A stretch of DNA of 23,164 nt from CAXNKG01 sp964202965 (GTDB lineage Bacteria; Acidobacteriota; Vicinamibacteria; Vicinamibacterales; UBA2999), in contig CAXNKG010000043.1 in NCBI GenBank assembly GCA_964202965.1, forward strand, positions 1-23,164, in the 5' to 3' direction. The translations under genes were made by a program, and so were the position numbers. Below, one piece after another: positions 14,512 to 21,809 of the stretch (its first letter is position 1; every line of letters starts with the position of its first letter). The notes beneath the pieces were generated by a model. The model was not told the DNA's origin, did not search any database, and saw only the letters and a program-made list of their open reading frames with translations.

Positions 14512-15722
14512 CCCTGAGCCTCCGTGGCCACACTGGCGAAGACCGTATCGAGAATGTCGATCGCGCGATCGATCTCGGCGGCCTGGATCGTGAGGGGCGG
14601 CAGCATACGCACCACCTTTTCGTCGGTCCGATTGACCAGCAGGCCGCTGCCGCGCGCGGTATCGACGATCGGCGTCGCGTCGATGCTCAGCTGAAGGCCA
14701 CGCATCAGGCCGACGCCCCGCACCTCTTCGATCACCGGGTGCTTCAACGCCAGCGCGCGCAGGCGCCGCTCGAAGTGCGCGCCCACGGTCCTGACGTGAT
14801 CCAGCAGGCCGCGCTCCATCAATTCCGTGAGCACGAACGAGGCCGCGCGGGTCCCCAGCAGGTTGCCTCCGTAGGTGCTGCCGTGATCGCCCGCTGAGAT
14901 CTGCGCGGCCACGCGCTCAGAGACCAGGGCCGCGCCAATCGGGATGCCCGCGCCGAGTGCCTTGCCGACCGATATCAGATCCGGCTTGAGGCCGAGCGCC
15001 GTGTAGTAAAACGCGTGGCCGGTTCGGCCGAGTCCGGTCTGCACTTCATCCGCGATGTACAGCGTCCCCGTGCGGGCGCAGGCGTCATTGATGGCTGCGG
15101 CACACGCCGCCGACAGCGGCCGGATGCCGCCTTCGCCCTGCACAGGCTCGGCGATGATCGCCGCCGTGCGGTCCGTCACCGCCGACGCGAGCGCCGAGGG
15201 GTCGGCCGGGTCCACGAAGGTCACCCCCTCGAGCAGCGGCGCAAACGGGGCGCGGTAGTTCTCGCTGTGGGTGACTGACAATGCGCCGAACGTCCGCCCC
15301 GCGAATCCACCTTCGAGTGCCACGAATCGCGTGCGGTTCTTCACGCCCTGCGAATACCAGTAGCGGCGGGCGAACTTGAGGCAGGCTTCCACCGCCTCGG
15401 CGCCGCTGTTCGAAAAGAACACCCGCGGCAATCCGGAGAGCGCCGCGAGCCGCTCGGCCGCGTCTCCCTGGAACGGGTGGTAGTAGAGATTCGACGTGTG
15501 CACGAGCGTCGCCGCCTGGTCCGCGATCGCGGCCGTCAGGCCCGGATGCGCGTGTCCGAGCGCCGCGACCCCGATGCCCGACACCAGGTCGAGGTATTCG
15601 CGACCCTCGGTGTCGTACAGCATGACGCCGCTGCCGCGTACGAACGCCACGGGCTGGCGCTTGTAGGTCTGCACGATATGGCGCGACTCGCGCGTCCTGA
15701 TGTCGTCGAGCGTCGGTTTCAT
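14508..15722 (-). CDS. argD: Acetylornithine aminotransferase
   Basis: 404 residues. The start ATG 15722 overlaps the argB stop (ATGA); a longer frame from 15740 is open but adds only MHPGHT and breaks the 4-nt overlap pattern of the operon. This PLP class III aminotransferase converts N-acetylglutamate semialdehyde to N-acetylornithine. Visible: SGIGVAALGHAHPGLTAAI, the phosphate-binding FFSNSGAEAVEACLKFAR, PVQGEGGIRPLS, the PLP-contacting ADEVQTGLGRTG, and the Schiff-base lysine in ISVGKALGAGIPIGA. Members may also serve lysine biosynthesis as DapC. Fourth from the operon end. Confidence 0.96.
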   Translation of the reverse strand: MKPTLDDIRTRESRHIVQTYKRQPVAFVRGSGVMLYDTEGREYLDLVSGIGVAALGHAHPGLTAAIADQAATLVHTSNLYYHPFQGDAAERLAALSGLPRVFFSNSGAEAVEACLKFARRYWYSQGVKNRTRFVALEGGFAGRTFGALSVTHSENYRAPFAPLLEGVTFVDPADPSALASAVTDRTAAIIAEPVQGEGGIRPLSAACAAAINDACARTGTLYIADEVQTGLGRTGHAFYYTALGLKPDLISVGKALGAGIPIGAALVSERVAAQISAGDHGSTYGGNLLGTRAASFVLTELMERGLLDHVRTVGAHFERRLRALALKHPVIEEVRGVGLMRGLQLSIDATPIVDTARGSGLLVNRTDEKVVRMLPPLTIQAAEIDRAIDILDTVFASVATEAQG

Positions 15723-16528
15723 CGTGTGACCTGGGTGCATCCCTTCAGCGGCCCGCGGCCGGAGGCACGTGTGTCGAGCGCGACGTCGCGCCCGTTGGCA
15801 ATCAGGACGTCGCCGACGCCCTTCTTCAAGGCGGCGCGGCAGGCGTCCAGCTTTGCCACCATGCCTTTGTTGGCGGTCCCCGCCTTGACCAGCTGCGATG
15901 CCGCTCTGGACGTCAGCCGCTCGATGGTGCGGCCCTGATCGTCGAGCACGCCTGACGTCCCGCCGGCGATCACGAGCCGACTGGCGCCGAGTTCGCCGGC
16001 CAGGTGAGCGGCCAGCGTATCGGCATTCACGTTCAGCAGCTGACCGGTGCGCGTGGCACCGATGCAGGCGACGACCGGGAGATAGCCGCGCGCCAGCAGG
16101 TCCGTCAGCAGACGCGGCGTGCCGTTGTTGATCGGCGACCCGACCAGCCCCAGATCGACCTTGCCGCCGGCCACGGTCTCGATGGGAGCGGCCCGCCTGA
16201 CGGTGACCACCGAGGCGTCGGCGCCCGTCAGGCCGACAGGCCGGGCGCCGGCGCCGCGCAGCGCGGCCACGAGTTTCGTGTTGATGGCGCCCGCCAGCAC
16301 CGCCACCACGACGTCCAGCGTGCGCGCGTCGGTGACCCGCAACCCGTCCACCTGCCGCCTGGGAATGCCCGCCGTCGCGAGCGCGGCGTCGATTTCACGG
16401 CCGCCGCCATGGACCACCACGAGCGGCGCGCGGCCGGCCAGGCGCGCGATGCGACCCGCGAGCCGCCGGAGTTCTTCGGGCTGTTCGAGCAGCTCGCCGC
16501 CCAGCTTGAGGACGATGGGCCGTTTCAC
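15719..16528 (-). CDS. argB: Acetylglutamate kinase
   Basis: 269 residues from GTG 16528 (GTGA overlap with argC). Phosphorylates N-acetylglutamate at the gamma carboxyl, the usual point of arginine control. Amino-acid kinase fold: KLGGELLEQ (8-16), VVVHGGGREID, VDGLRVTDARTL, GLTGADASVV, NVNADTLAAHLA and AGGTSGVLDD. The N-terminal extension that builds the arginine-sensitive hexamer in other bacteria is absent (the protein begins directly with MKRPIVLKLGGE), suggesting an arginine-insensitive enzyme, like the E. coli type. Inference from length only. Confidence 0.94.
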   Translation of the reverse strand: MKRPIVLKLGGELLEQPEELRRLAGRIARLAGRAPLVVVHGGGREIDAALATAGIPRRQVDGLRVTDARTLDVVVAVLAGAINTKLVAALRGAGARPVGLTGADASVVTVRRAAPIETVAGGKVDLGLVGSPINNGTPRLLTDLLARGYLPVVACIGATRTGQLLNVNADTLAAHLAGELGASRLVIAGGTSGVLDDQGRTIERLTSRAASQLVKAGTANKGMVAKLDACRAALKKGVGDVLIANGRDVALDTRASGRGPLKGCTQVTR

Positions 16529-17529
16529 AGCAGGCCTGTCGCCTCGTCGAGGCCGAGCATCAGATTGAGGTTCTGCACGGCCTGGCTCGCCGCGCCCTTG
16601 AGCAGGTTATCGAGCACCGAGACCAGTACCAGCCGCGAACGGCTTTCGTCGACTTTCCAGCCGATGTCGCAGAACGGCGTATACGCGACGTGCTTGATTT
16701 CGGGCAGTTCGCTGCCCGTCAACCGGACCATCCGGGCGGAGGCGTATGCCTGCTGGAGCGCCCCGGCGACCTGCGTCTCGGTCGTGCCGCGCGTCAGCGG
16801 CACGTAGATCGTTTCAAGGATGCCGCGGTCGAGCGGGACCAGGTGCGGGACGAAGGTCACGGTCGTCCCGAGCTCCTGTTCGATTTCCGCTCCGTGCCGG
16901 TGCGAAAAGATGCCGTAGGCGGCCACGCTGCCGTGGTTTTCGCTGAAGTGCGTCCGGTCGCTCGGCGCCTTGCCGGCGCCCGAGATGCCCGACTTGGCGT
17001 CGATGACGACGCCGCCCTCGATGAGCCCTGCGTCGTTCAGCGGCTCCAGCGCGAGAAGCGCCGCCGTCGGATAGCAGCCGGGGCACGAGGCGAGCCGCGC
17101 CTGCCGGATCGCGTCCGGGTGGCGCTCGGGCAGCGCATAGACGACCCCGTCGGGAAGCGCGGTGGTTGCCGGGTACCAGCGCCGGCGGTCCGCCTCGCTG
17201 CGAATCCGGAACGCGCCGGACAGGTCAATCACGCGCAGGCCGCGCTGGATCAGTGCGGTGCCGACCTCCGCCGCCGCGGCCTCCGGCAGCGCCAGCAAGA
17301 CGACGTCCGACCCGTTCGCGAGGCGATCGATGTCGAGGGGCGTTACGGTGCCGTCCCAGAGGCGCTTCAGCCCCGGCAGCGGCCGTGGCGCGCTCGTCGC
17401 ACCCGACGACATGGCGTCGGTCAGCGTGACCGCGGGGTGGCGCGCCAGGAGCTTGACGAGCTCCTGGCCGGCGTAGCCGGTGGCGCCGGCGATCGCGACA
17501 CGGGTGGCGGTCGTGGCCATCGGGGTCAT
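16525..17529 (-). CDS. argC: N-acetyl-gamma-glutamyl-phosphate reductase
   Basis: 334 residues. NADPH-dependent reduction of acetylglutamyl phosphate to the semialdehyde. It has the nucleotide loop AIAGATGYAGQELVKLL, the catalytic cysteine in SCPGCYPTAALLALEPL, the KSGISGAGKAPSDRTHFSEN segment and the HRHGAEIEQEL histidines. Starts at ATG 17529 or ATG 17520; the predicted transcript start near 17538 leaves a short leader for either and no Shine-Dalgarno is obvious. It is the first gene of a six-gene operon (argC-B-D-A-J-F), directly behind a promoter covered by ARG-box-like operators. Confidence 0.95.
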   Translation of the reverse strand: MTPMATTATRVAIAGATGYAGQELVKLLARHPAVTLTDAMSSGATSAPRPLPGLKRLWDGTVTPLDIDRLANGSDVVLLALPEAAAAEVGTALIQRGLRVIDLSGAFRIRSEADRRRWYPATTALPDGVVYALPERHPDAIRQARLASCPGCYPTAALLALEPLNDAGLIEGGVVIDAKSGISGAGKAPSDRTHFSENHGSVAAYGIFSHRHGAEIEQELGTTVTFVPHLVPLDRGILETIYVPLTRGTTETQVAGALQQAYASARMVRLTGSELPEIKHVAYTPFCDIGWKVDESRSRLVLVSVLDNLLKGAASQAVQNLNLMLGLDEATGLL

Positions 17530-17538
17530 GGGCAGAAG

Positions 17539-17552
17539 AGAATATTTATACA
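17539..17552 (-). promoter_or_regulatory. ARG box 1 (ArgR operator) over the -10
   Basis: Minus strand TGTATAAATATTCT matches the ARG-box consensus TGAATWWWWATTCA at 12 of 14 positions and is a near palindrome. It overlaps the argC -10 completely. Confidence 0.72.
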
Positions 17553-17573
17553 GTTCGATGCATAAACAGTCAA
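17545..17573 (-). promoter_or_regulatory. argC operon promoter
   Basis: Reading the minus strand: -35 TTGACT (17573-17568), a 17-bp spacer, -10 TATAAA (17550-17545). Match to the sigma-70 pattern is strong, and this is the only AT-rich stretch for some distance. Transcription would begin near 17538. Confidence 0.8.
17559..17572 (+). promoter_or_regulatory. ARG box 2 (ArgR operator) over the -35
   Basis: Plus strand TGCATAAACAGTCA matches TGAATWWWWATTCA at 11 of 14 positions. Its centre is 20 bp from that of box 1, close to the ~21-bp tandem spacing known for ArgR hexamers. It overlaps the argC -35 and lies just upstream of argR. Confidence 0.65.
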
Positions 17574-17600
17574 GCGTTTGCGGTATGCTGACGGCTGTCC

Positions 17601-18047
17601 ATGAAGGCGCGCCGCCAGTCGGCCATCCTCGACGCCATCCAGCGGCAGCGCGTGCGCAGCCAGGAACAGCTGCGCCGGCAGCTGCACGCGGCGGGCTACG
17701 ACGTCACGCAGGCCACGCTCTCGCGCGACGTGCGGGAACTCGGCCTCGTCAAGGCGGCGGGCGCCTACCATGCGCCCGCCGCGCCCGCGCCCAACGGCCA
17801 TTCGGCGAAGACGCTCTTCAACCGGGCGGTCGGCGAATATCTCACCCGCGTGGACCGCGTGCAGCAGTTGGTCGTCCTGCGGACCGGTCCCGGCCAGGCG
17901 CAGATGCTCGGCGTCGCGCTCGACAGCGCCCGGCTGCCGGAGGTGGTCGGCACGATTGCCGGCGACGACACGATTCTCGCGATTGCGCCGGATACCCGTC
18001 GCGCGAGGGCGCTCGTCAGGCAGCTCGAGGGGCTGTCACGCTCATGA
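17601..18047 (+). CDS. argR: Arginine repressor
   Basis: 148 residues, normal length. The N-terminal winged helix (about 1-55) has SQEQLRRQLHAAGYDVTQAT followed by LSRDVRELGLVK, the DNA-recognition part. The C-terminal domain (about 80-148) has the arginine-binding and hexamer motif GTIAGDDTILAI, with the two aspartates that contact arginine. With arginine bound, the hexamer would occupy the two ARG boxes between argR and argC and repress both directions. A weak -10 (TATGCT, 17584-17589) lies 11 bp before the ATG, so the mRNA may be almost leaderless. The stop overlaps the next gene by ATGA. Confidence 0.96.
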   Translation: MKARRQSAILDAIQRQRVRSQEQLRRQLHAAGYDVTQATLSRDVRELGLVKAAGAYHAPAAPAPNGHSAKTLFNRAVGEYLTRVDRVQQLVVLRTGPGQAQMLGVALDSARLPEVVGTIAGDDTILAIAPDTRRARALVRQLEGLSRS

Positions 18048-18781
18048 ACCGGCGCGTCCTCGTGCCGTTCTCGGGAAGTCCGGCCAGCGTGGCCGCTATT
18101 CCCGCCACGGCGCGGCGGCACGATGCCGAGGTCGTTGCCCTGGTGCTCGATCTCGGTCAGGGGCAGGAGCTCGAGCATGTGCGCGATCAGGCGCTCGGGG
18201 CGGGGGCCGTTCGCGTCCACGTGCTTGACGTACGCGAGGAGTTCGCCCGCGACTACGCGGTACCGTCGCTCCAGGCGAGCGAACCGGGTACCGGCACCGA
18301 TCCGCTCGGCGTGCGGCTCGCCGCGGTGCTGATCGGGAAGAAGATGGCGGAGATCGCCCGCATCGAAGAGGCCACGCCGGTCCTGGACGCCGCCGAGGCG
18401 TCCTCGACGCTCTGGGGCCGGACCGGCGCCTACGTCTGGACGAGGCCGGCGGCCGACGCGCCCGAGAGCGCGGCCGACGTGGACATCGCCTTCGACAAGG
18501 GCGTGCCGGCGGCCATCAATGGCGTACCGATGATTCCGACGGAATTGATCGAAATACTGAACATCATTGCCGGGCACCATGGCGTGGGACGCATCCAGCT
18601 GTCCGACACCTACGGCGAAGCGCCCGCGGCTGTCGTCCTGCAGTCCGCCTACCGCGCGCTGCAGAGCGCGGCGGGGGATGCCGGCGCGGCGCGGGTGCAT
18701 GGCTCCGTGCGGGTGATGCTCCTCAAGGGCGAGCATACCGTCGTGGAGTGCCAGGTGCATCAGACAGTGAGCCAGCGATGA
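18044..18781 (+). CDS. Compact argininosuccinate synthase-like protein lacking the active site (probable pseudoenzyme)
   Basis: 245 residues, versus about 400 for true ArgG. Clear similarity to type 1 ArgG runs along the chain: VVALVLDLGQGQELEHVRDQ (about 30-49), HVLDVREEFARDYAVPSLQA (59-78), PLGVRLAAVLIGKKMAEIAR (87-106), LWGRTGAYVWT (123-133), then FDKGVPAAING through IAGHHGVGRI (150-184) and GEAPAAVVLQSAYRAL. The P-loop SGGLDTS is replaced by SGSPASV. The GCTGKGNDQ-type segment and about 60 residues around it, holding the citrulline, aspartate and ATP contacts, are absent, as is the VENR loop region. The frame is intact, with ATGA overlaps on both sides (argR, argH). Catalysis is unlikely; a role as arginine-pathway sensor, scaffold or ArgH/ArgG partner is inference. 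Confidence 0.85.
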   Translation: MNRRVLVPFSGSPASVAAIPATARRHDAEVVALVLDLGQGQELEHVRDQALGAGAVRVHVLDVREEFARDYAVPSLQASEPGTGTDPLGVRLAAVLIGKKMAEIARIEEATPVLDAAEASSTLWGRTGAYVWTRPAADAPESAADVDIAFDKGVPAAINGVPMIPTELIEILNIIAGHHGVGRIQLSDTYGEAPAAVVLQSAYRALQSAAGDAGAARVHGSVRVMLLKGEHTVVECQVHQTVSQR

Positions 18782-20163
18782 CCCTCTGGTCAGGACGATT
18801 CGACGCCGCGCCGGACCCGGCAGCCTTCGATTTCGGCATCTCCTTCGGGTTCGATCGGCACCTCTTCGAAGACGATGTCACCGGGAGCCTCGCCTGGGCC
18901 GAGGCGCTCGGCGCCGCCGGCGTGCTGACGCCTGGCGACGTCCGCTCGATCGTCGAGGCGCTGAAGGCGATGCTGGAGGAGGGTCGCCGCGATCCCGCCT
19001 CCGTCTCGGGGCCGGACGAGGACGTGCACAGCTTTGTCGAACGCACGCTCGTGGAGCGCATTGGCGACGCGGGCCGCCGCCTGCATACCGGGCGTTCGCG
19101 CAATGAGCAGGTGTCGCTCGATCTGCGGCTGTACCTCCGGCGGCGTCTTCCGCTCCTGCAGGACGCGATCGCCACGCTGGTCAGGGCCTGCGCGGAGCAG
19201 GCCGAGCGCGCCGGCCTTGCGCTGATGCCGTCCTACACGCACATGCGGCGCGCCCAGCCGGTGCTCGTCGCGCACTACTTCCTGTCGCATGCCGCGGCGT
19301 TCCGCCGCGATCACGCGCGGCTGGCCGCCGCCGCCTCCGAGGCCGACGCGCTGACGCTCGGCTCGGGTGCGATTGCGGGGACCAGCTATCCCATCGACAC
19401 CGCTGCGCTGGCACGGGCCCTGGGCTTCTCGCGCGTCGTCTCGAACAGCATGGACGCCTCGTCCGACCGCGACTTCGTCGCGTCGTTTCTCTTCGCGGTA
19501 TCCGTGGCGATGGTGCATCTGAGCCGGTTCGCCGAAGATCTGATCATCTTCACCGGCGAGGAGCACGGCTTCTTCGAGCTGGCCGACGCATCGGCCACCG
19601 GCAGCAGCATGATGCCGCAGAAGAAGAACCCGGATCCGCTGGAGCTCGTGCGCGGCAAGAGCGGCCGCGCCATCGGGCGACTGACGGGCTGGCTGGCGAC
19701 GATGAAGAGTCTGCCCACCGGCTACAACAAGGATCTGCAGGAGGACAAGGAAGCGGTCTTCGACGCCGAGAGCACGCTGCACGTGTCGCTCCTGGCCACG
19801 CACGCCGTGGTCTCGCGGCTGACGGTCAACGCCGATCGCACCGGGCGCGCCGCCTCAGGGCTGCTCCTGGCCACCGACGTGGCCGACTATCTGGTCTCCC
19901 GCGGCATGCCGTTTCGCCGGGCGCACGAAGTCGTCGGCGCGCTCGTGCGGCGTCTGCTGGTCGAAGGACGCGACTTCAGCACCATGACACTGGACGAATG
20001 GCGAGCCTCGAGCGACCTGTTTGGCGACGACGTGGTGCAGGCCGCCACCGCGCTCGCATCGGTGCAGGCCAAGCGCACCCCGCAGTCGACCCACCCGGAT
20101 GCCGTGAACGCGGCCATTGACGAGAGCCGCACATGGCTGGAGGGGCTCCGCCGGAATCTGTAG
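18778..20163 (+). CDS. argH: Argininosuccinate lyase
   Basis: 461 residues from ATG 18778, which overlaps the previous stop by 4 nt; the open frame extends upstream to 18748 but without conserved residues. Splits argininosuccinate into arginine and fumarate. Fumarase/aspartase superfamily signature GSSMMPQKKNPD (about 281-292), with the catalytic serine on the GSSMMPQKKN loop, the HTGRSRNEQVSLDLRL block and SYTHMRRAQPVLVAHY with the conserved histidine. Full length, normal. Third gene of the argR transcript and last arg gene on this strand; a hairpin follows the stop. Confidence 0.96.
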   Translation: MTLWSGRFDAAPDPAAFDFGISFGFDRHLFEDDVTGSLAWAEALGAAGVLTPGDVRSIVEALKAMLEEGRRDPASVSGPDEDVHSFVERTLVERIGDAGRRLHTGRSRNEQVSLDLRLYLRRRLPLLQDAIATLVRACAEQAERAGLALMPSYTHMRRAQPVLVAHYFLSHAAAFRRDHARLAAAASEADALTLGSGAIAGTSYPIDTAALARALGFSRVVSNSMDASSDRDFVASFLFAVSVAMVHLSRFAEDLIIFTGEEHGFFELADASATGSSMMPQKKNPDPLELVRGKSGRAIGRLTGWLATMKSLPTGYNKDLQEDKEAVFDAESTLHVSLLATHAVVSRLTVNADRTGRAASGLLLATDVADYLVSRGMPFRRAHEVVGALVRRLLVEGRDFSTMTLDEWRASSDLFGDDVVQAATALASVQAKRTPQSTHPDAVNAAIDESRTWLEGLRRNL

Positions 20164-20164
20164 G

Positions 20165-20179
20165 AACCGCCCGGCGGTT
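20165..20179 (+). terminator. Possible hairpin terminator after argH
   Basis: AACCGCC-C-GGCGGTT is a perfect inverted repeat starting 1 bp after the argH stop codon, followed by TTTGCTACACTTTTT. The stem is short and the T tract is interrupted, so termination may be partial. Confidence 0.4.
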
Positions 20180-20180
20180 T

Positions 20181-20189
20181 TGCTACACT
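20181..20189 (+). promoter_or_regulatory. Candidate extended -10 promoter for the RGG-tailed protein gene
   Basis: TGCTACACT carries TG one base before TACACT, the extended -10 pattern; the -35 region is poor. It would start transcription near 20196, giving a ~56-nt leader to the ATG at 20252. Confidence 0.35.
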
Positions 20190-20251
20190 TTTTGGTATCT
20201 GCGCCGCGTTTCCGCCGCGCATCCCACCTGAAAGGCATATCGGGAGTCTTG

Positions 20252-21001
20252 ATGCAGCAACGCCGGCCTCGGCTCGGTGACATTCTGGACGACTACTGCC
20301 CGCGTGAGCGCCGCATCACCAACCACGCTGTCGTCGCGATGATCGACGACGAGGTGAAGCAGACCCGCTGCACGACCTGCGATGCCGACCATGAATACAA
20401 GGCGGCCCGCATCCCTCCGCAGCGCCGCAAGCGCCCCGAGGACGGAGCGGCTGATCCTGTGCCGGCCGGTCGCCTGCGCCCGACCGATGAGGACCTGCCG
20501 GCCGGCGACGAGCCCATGGACGACGAGGGAGCCCCGCCATTCGACGAGGAACAGCTTCAGGTCGATGGGGCGTCTGAGGACGGGACGGGCGAGGACGTGG
20601 CCCGGTTGCCTGAAGACGACGGCCCTGTGCATCGGCGGCTCATTCGCGCGACGCTGCCGCGGCAGGAGGGGCAGGTCCCGGAACGGAAAGAGCCGGAATT
20701 CACGATTCGTCAGCCGGGCATGCGCGGGCCCGATGGACGCAACAAGGGCGGCCGTGGACGCCGGCCCATGCACGGTCCGCAGCAGGGCGGCGGCTGGCAG
20801 GGGCAGGGGCAGGGGCAGGGGCAATCGCCTCGACAGGGATCCGGATTCGGACAGGGACAGCCGCGCCACGGCGGCGGCGGCCCGCGCCAGGGCGGAGGCC
20901 AGGGCAACCGCGGCCCGGGCATTCCGGGCGGCCCGCGGGGCAGCCGGCAGGGACCGCCTCCAGCGGGTGGTCGCGGCGGCGGCCGCAAGCGCGGACGATA
21001 G
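20252..21001 (+). CDS. Uncharacterised protein with CxxC motif, acidic linker and RGG/GQ-rich tail
   Basis: 249 residues from ATG 20252, with a good ribosome site GGGAG 5 nt upstream. I do not recognise it. Three zones are clear: a compact N-terminus (1-50) with C16 and a CTTC motif (C40, C43) next to D-A-D-H-E-Y, like half of a zinc ribbon; an acidic, proline-rich linker (about 60-125); and a disordered, basic tail (about 155-249) dominated by G, Q, R and P with RGG and four GQ units. This suggests RNA or nucleic-acid binding, by analogy with RGG boxes, but that is inference. The stop overlaps the fabI GTG by one base (TAGTG), so the two are likely co-translated. Confidence 0.8.
   Translation: MQQRRPRLGDILDDYCPRERRITNHAVVAMIDDEVKQTRCTTCDADHEYKAARIPPQRRKRPEDGAADPVPAGRLRPTDEDLPAGDEPMDDEGAPPFDEEQLQVDGASEDGTGEDVARLPEDDGPVHRRLIRATLPRQEGQVPERKEPEFTIRQPGMRGPDGRNKGGRGRRPMHGPQQGGGWQGQGQGQGQSPRQGSGFGQGQPRHGGGGPRQGGGQGNRGPGIPGGPRGSRQGPPPAGGRGGGRKRGR
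20798..20821 (+). repeat. CAGGGG hexamer repeat, 4 units, in coding sequence
   Basis: Four perfect CAGGGG copies, encoding alternating glutamine and glycine in the tail of the unrecognised protein. Length in multiples of 6 keeps frame, so copy number can change without breaking the protein. Confidence 0.9.
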
Positions 21002-21771
21002 TGTCGGATTTTGCCGGCAAGACCGGACTGATCGTCGGCGTCGCCAACAAACGGTCGATCGCCTGGGCCATCGCGCAGGCCACCGCGCGCCGCGGCGCCC
21101 GTCTCGCCATTACCTTCCAGGGACGTTTTGAGGAACACGTGCACGAGCTGGCCGAAGGCCTCGACTCGCCGCTGATTCTCCCGTGCGACGTCTCCAGCGA
21201 CAGCGACATCGAGGCGGTCTTTGCGAAGATCGGCGCGGAGTTCGGCGGTCTCGACTTCGTGGTTCACGGCGCGGCGTTCGCTCCGCGCGATGAGCTGTCC
21301 GCGCCGTTCGCGAACACCAGTCGCGAAGGATTCCGGACCGCCCTCGATATTTCGGCGTATTCGCTGATCGCGCTGACGCGCGGCGCGATACCACTAATGG
21401 AGACCCGAGGCGGCGGCAGTGTACTCACACTGACCTACCTCGGCAGTGAGCGCGTCTTTCCGAATTACAACGTGATGGGGGTGGCCAAGGCCGCACTCGA
21501 ATCGACCGTCCGGTATCTCGCGGCCGACGTCGGCCCGAAGAACATCCGCGTCAACGCCATCTCCGCCGGTCCGATCAAGACGCTCGCGGCGGCCGGTATT
21601 TCCGGCTTTTCCTCGATTCTCAACGTCTACCGGGATCGCGCTCCGCTGCGGCGGAATGTCGAAGCAGCCGAGGTGGGGGAAGCCGGGGCCTTTCTCCTCA
21701 GCGATGCCGGGAAGGCGATTACCGGAGAAGTCCTCATGGTCGACGCCGGGTTCCACGCCACGGGCATGTAG
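21001..21771 (+). CDS. fabI: Enoyl-[acyl-carrier-protein] reductase (NADH), FabI type
   Basis: 256 residues from GTG 21001, immediately on the previous stop. Reduces trans-2-enoyl-ACP in the last step of fatty-acid elongation. FabI features: GLIVGVANKRSIAWAIAQAT (nucleotide loop with the SxxxI signature), FVVHGAAFAPRDEL, TLTYLGSERVFPNYNVMGVA and K, where the catalytic tyrosine and lysine follow the FabI-specific Y-x6-K spacing, and SAGPIKTLAAAGI. Length and motifs are those of a functional enzyme and of the class inhibited by triclosan-like compounds; sensitivity itself cannot be read. Not linked in function to the preceding gene in any known way. Confidence 0.95.
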   Translation: MSDFAGKTGLIVGVANKRSIAWAIAQATARRGARLAITFQGRFEEHVHELAEGLDSPLILPCDVSSDSDIEAVFAKIGAEFGGLDFVVHGAAFAPRDELSAPFANTSREGFRTALDISAYSLIALTRGAIPLMETRGGGSVLTLTYLGSERVFPNYNVMGVAKAALESTVRYLAADVGPKNIRVNAISAGPIKTLAAAGISGFSSILNVYRDRAPLRRNVEAAEVGEAGAFLLSDAGKAITGEVLMVDAGFHATGM

Positions 21772-21779
21772 GCGACTGT

Positions 21780-21802
21780 CGGGTCGGCCGGAGGCCCTCC
21801 CG
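21780..21802. terminator. Possible hairpin between convergent fabI and reductase genes
   Basis: CGGG-TC-GGCC, loop GGA, GGCC-CT-CCCG form a GC-rich stem with a 2x2 internal mismatch in the 38-bp gap between convergent genes. There is no T tract on either side, so intrinsic termination is doubtful. Confidence 0.3.
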
Positions 21803-21809
21803 ATGCGCG

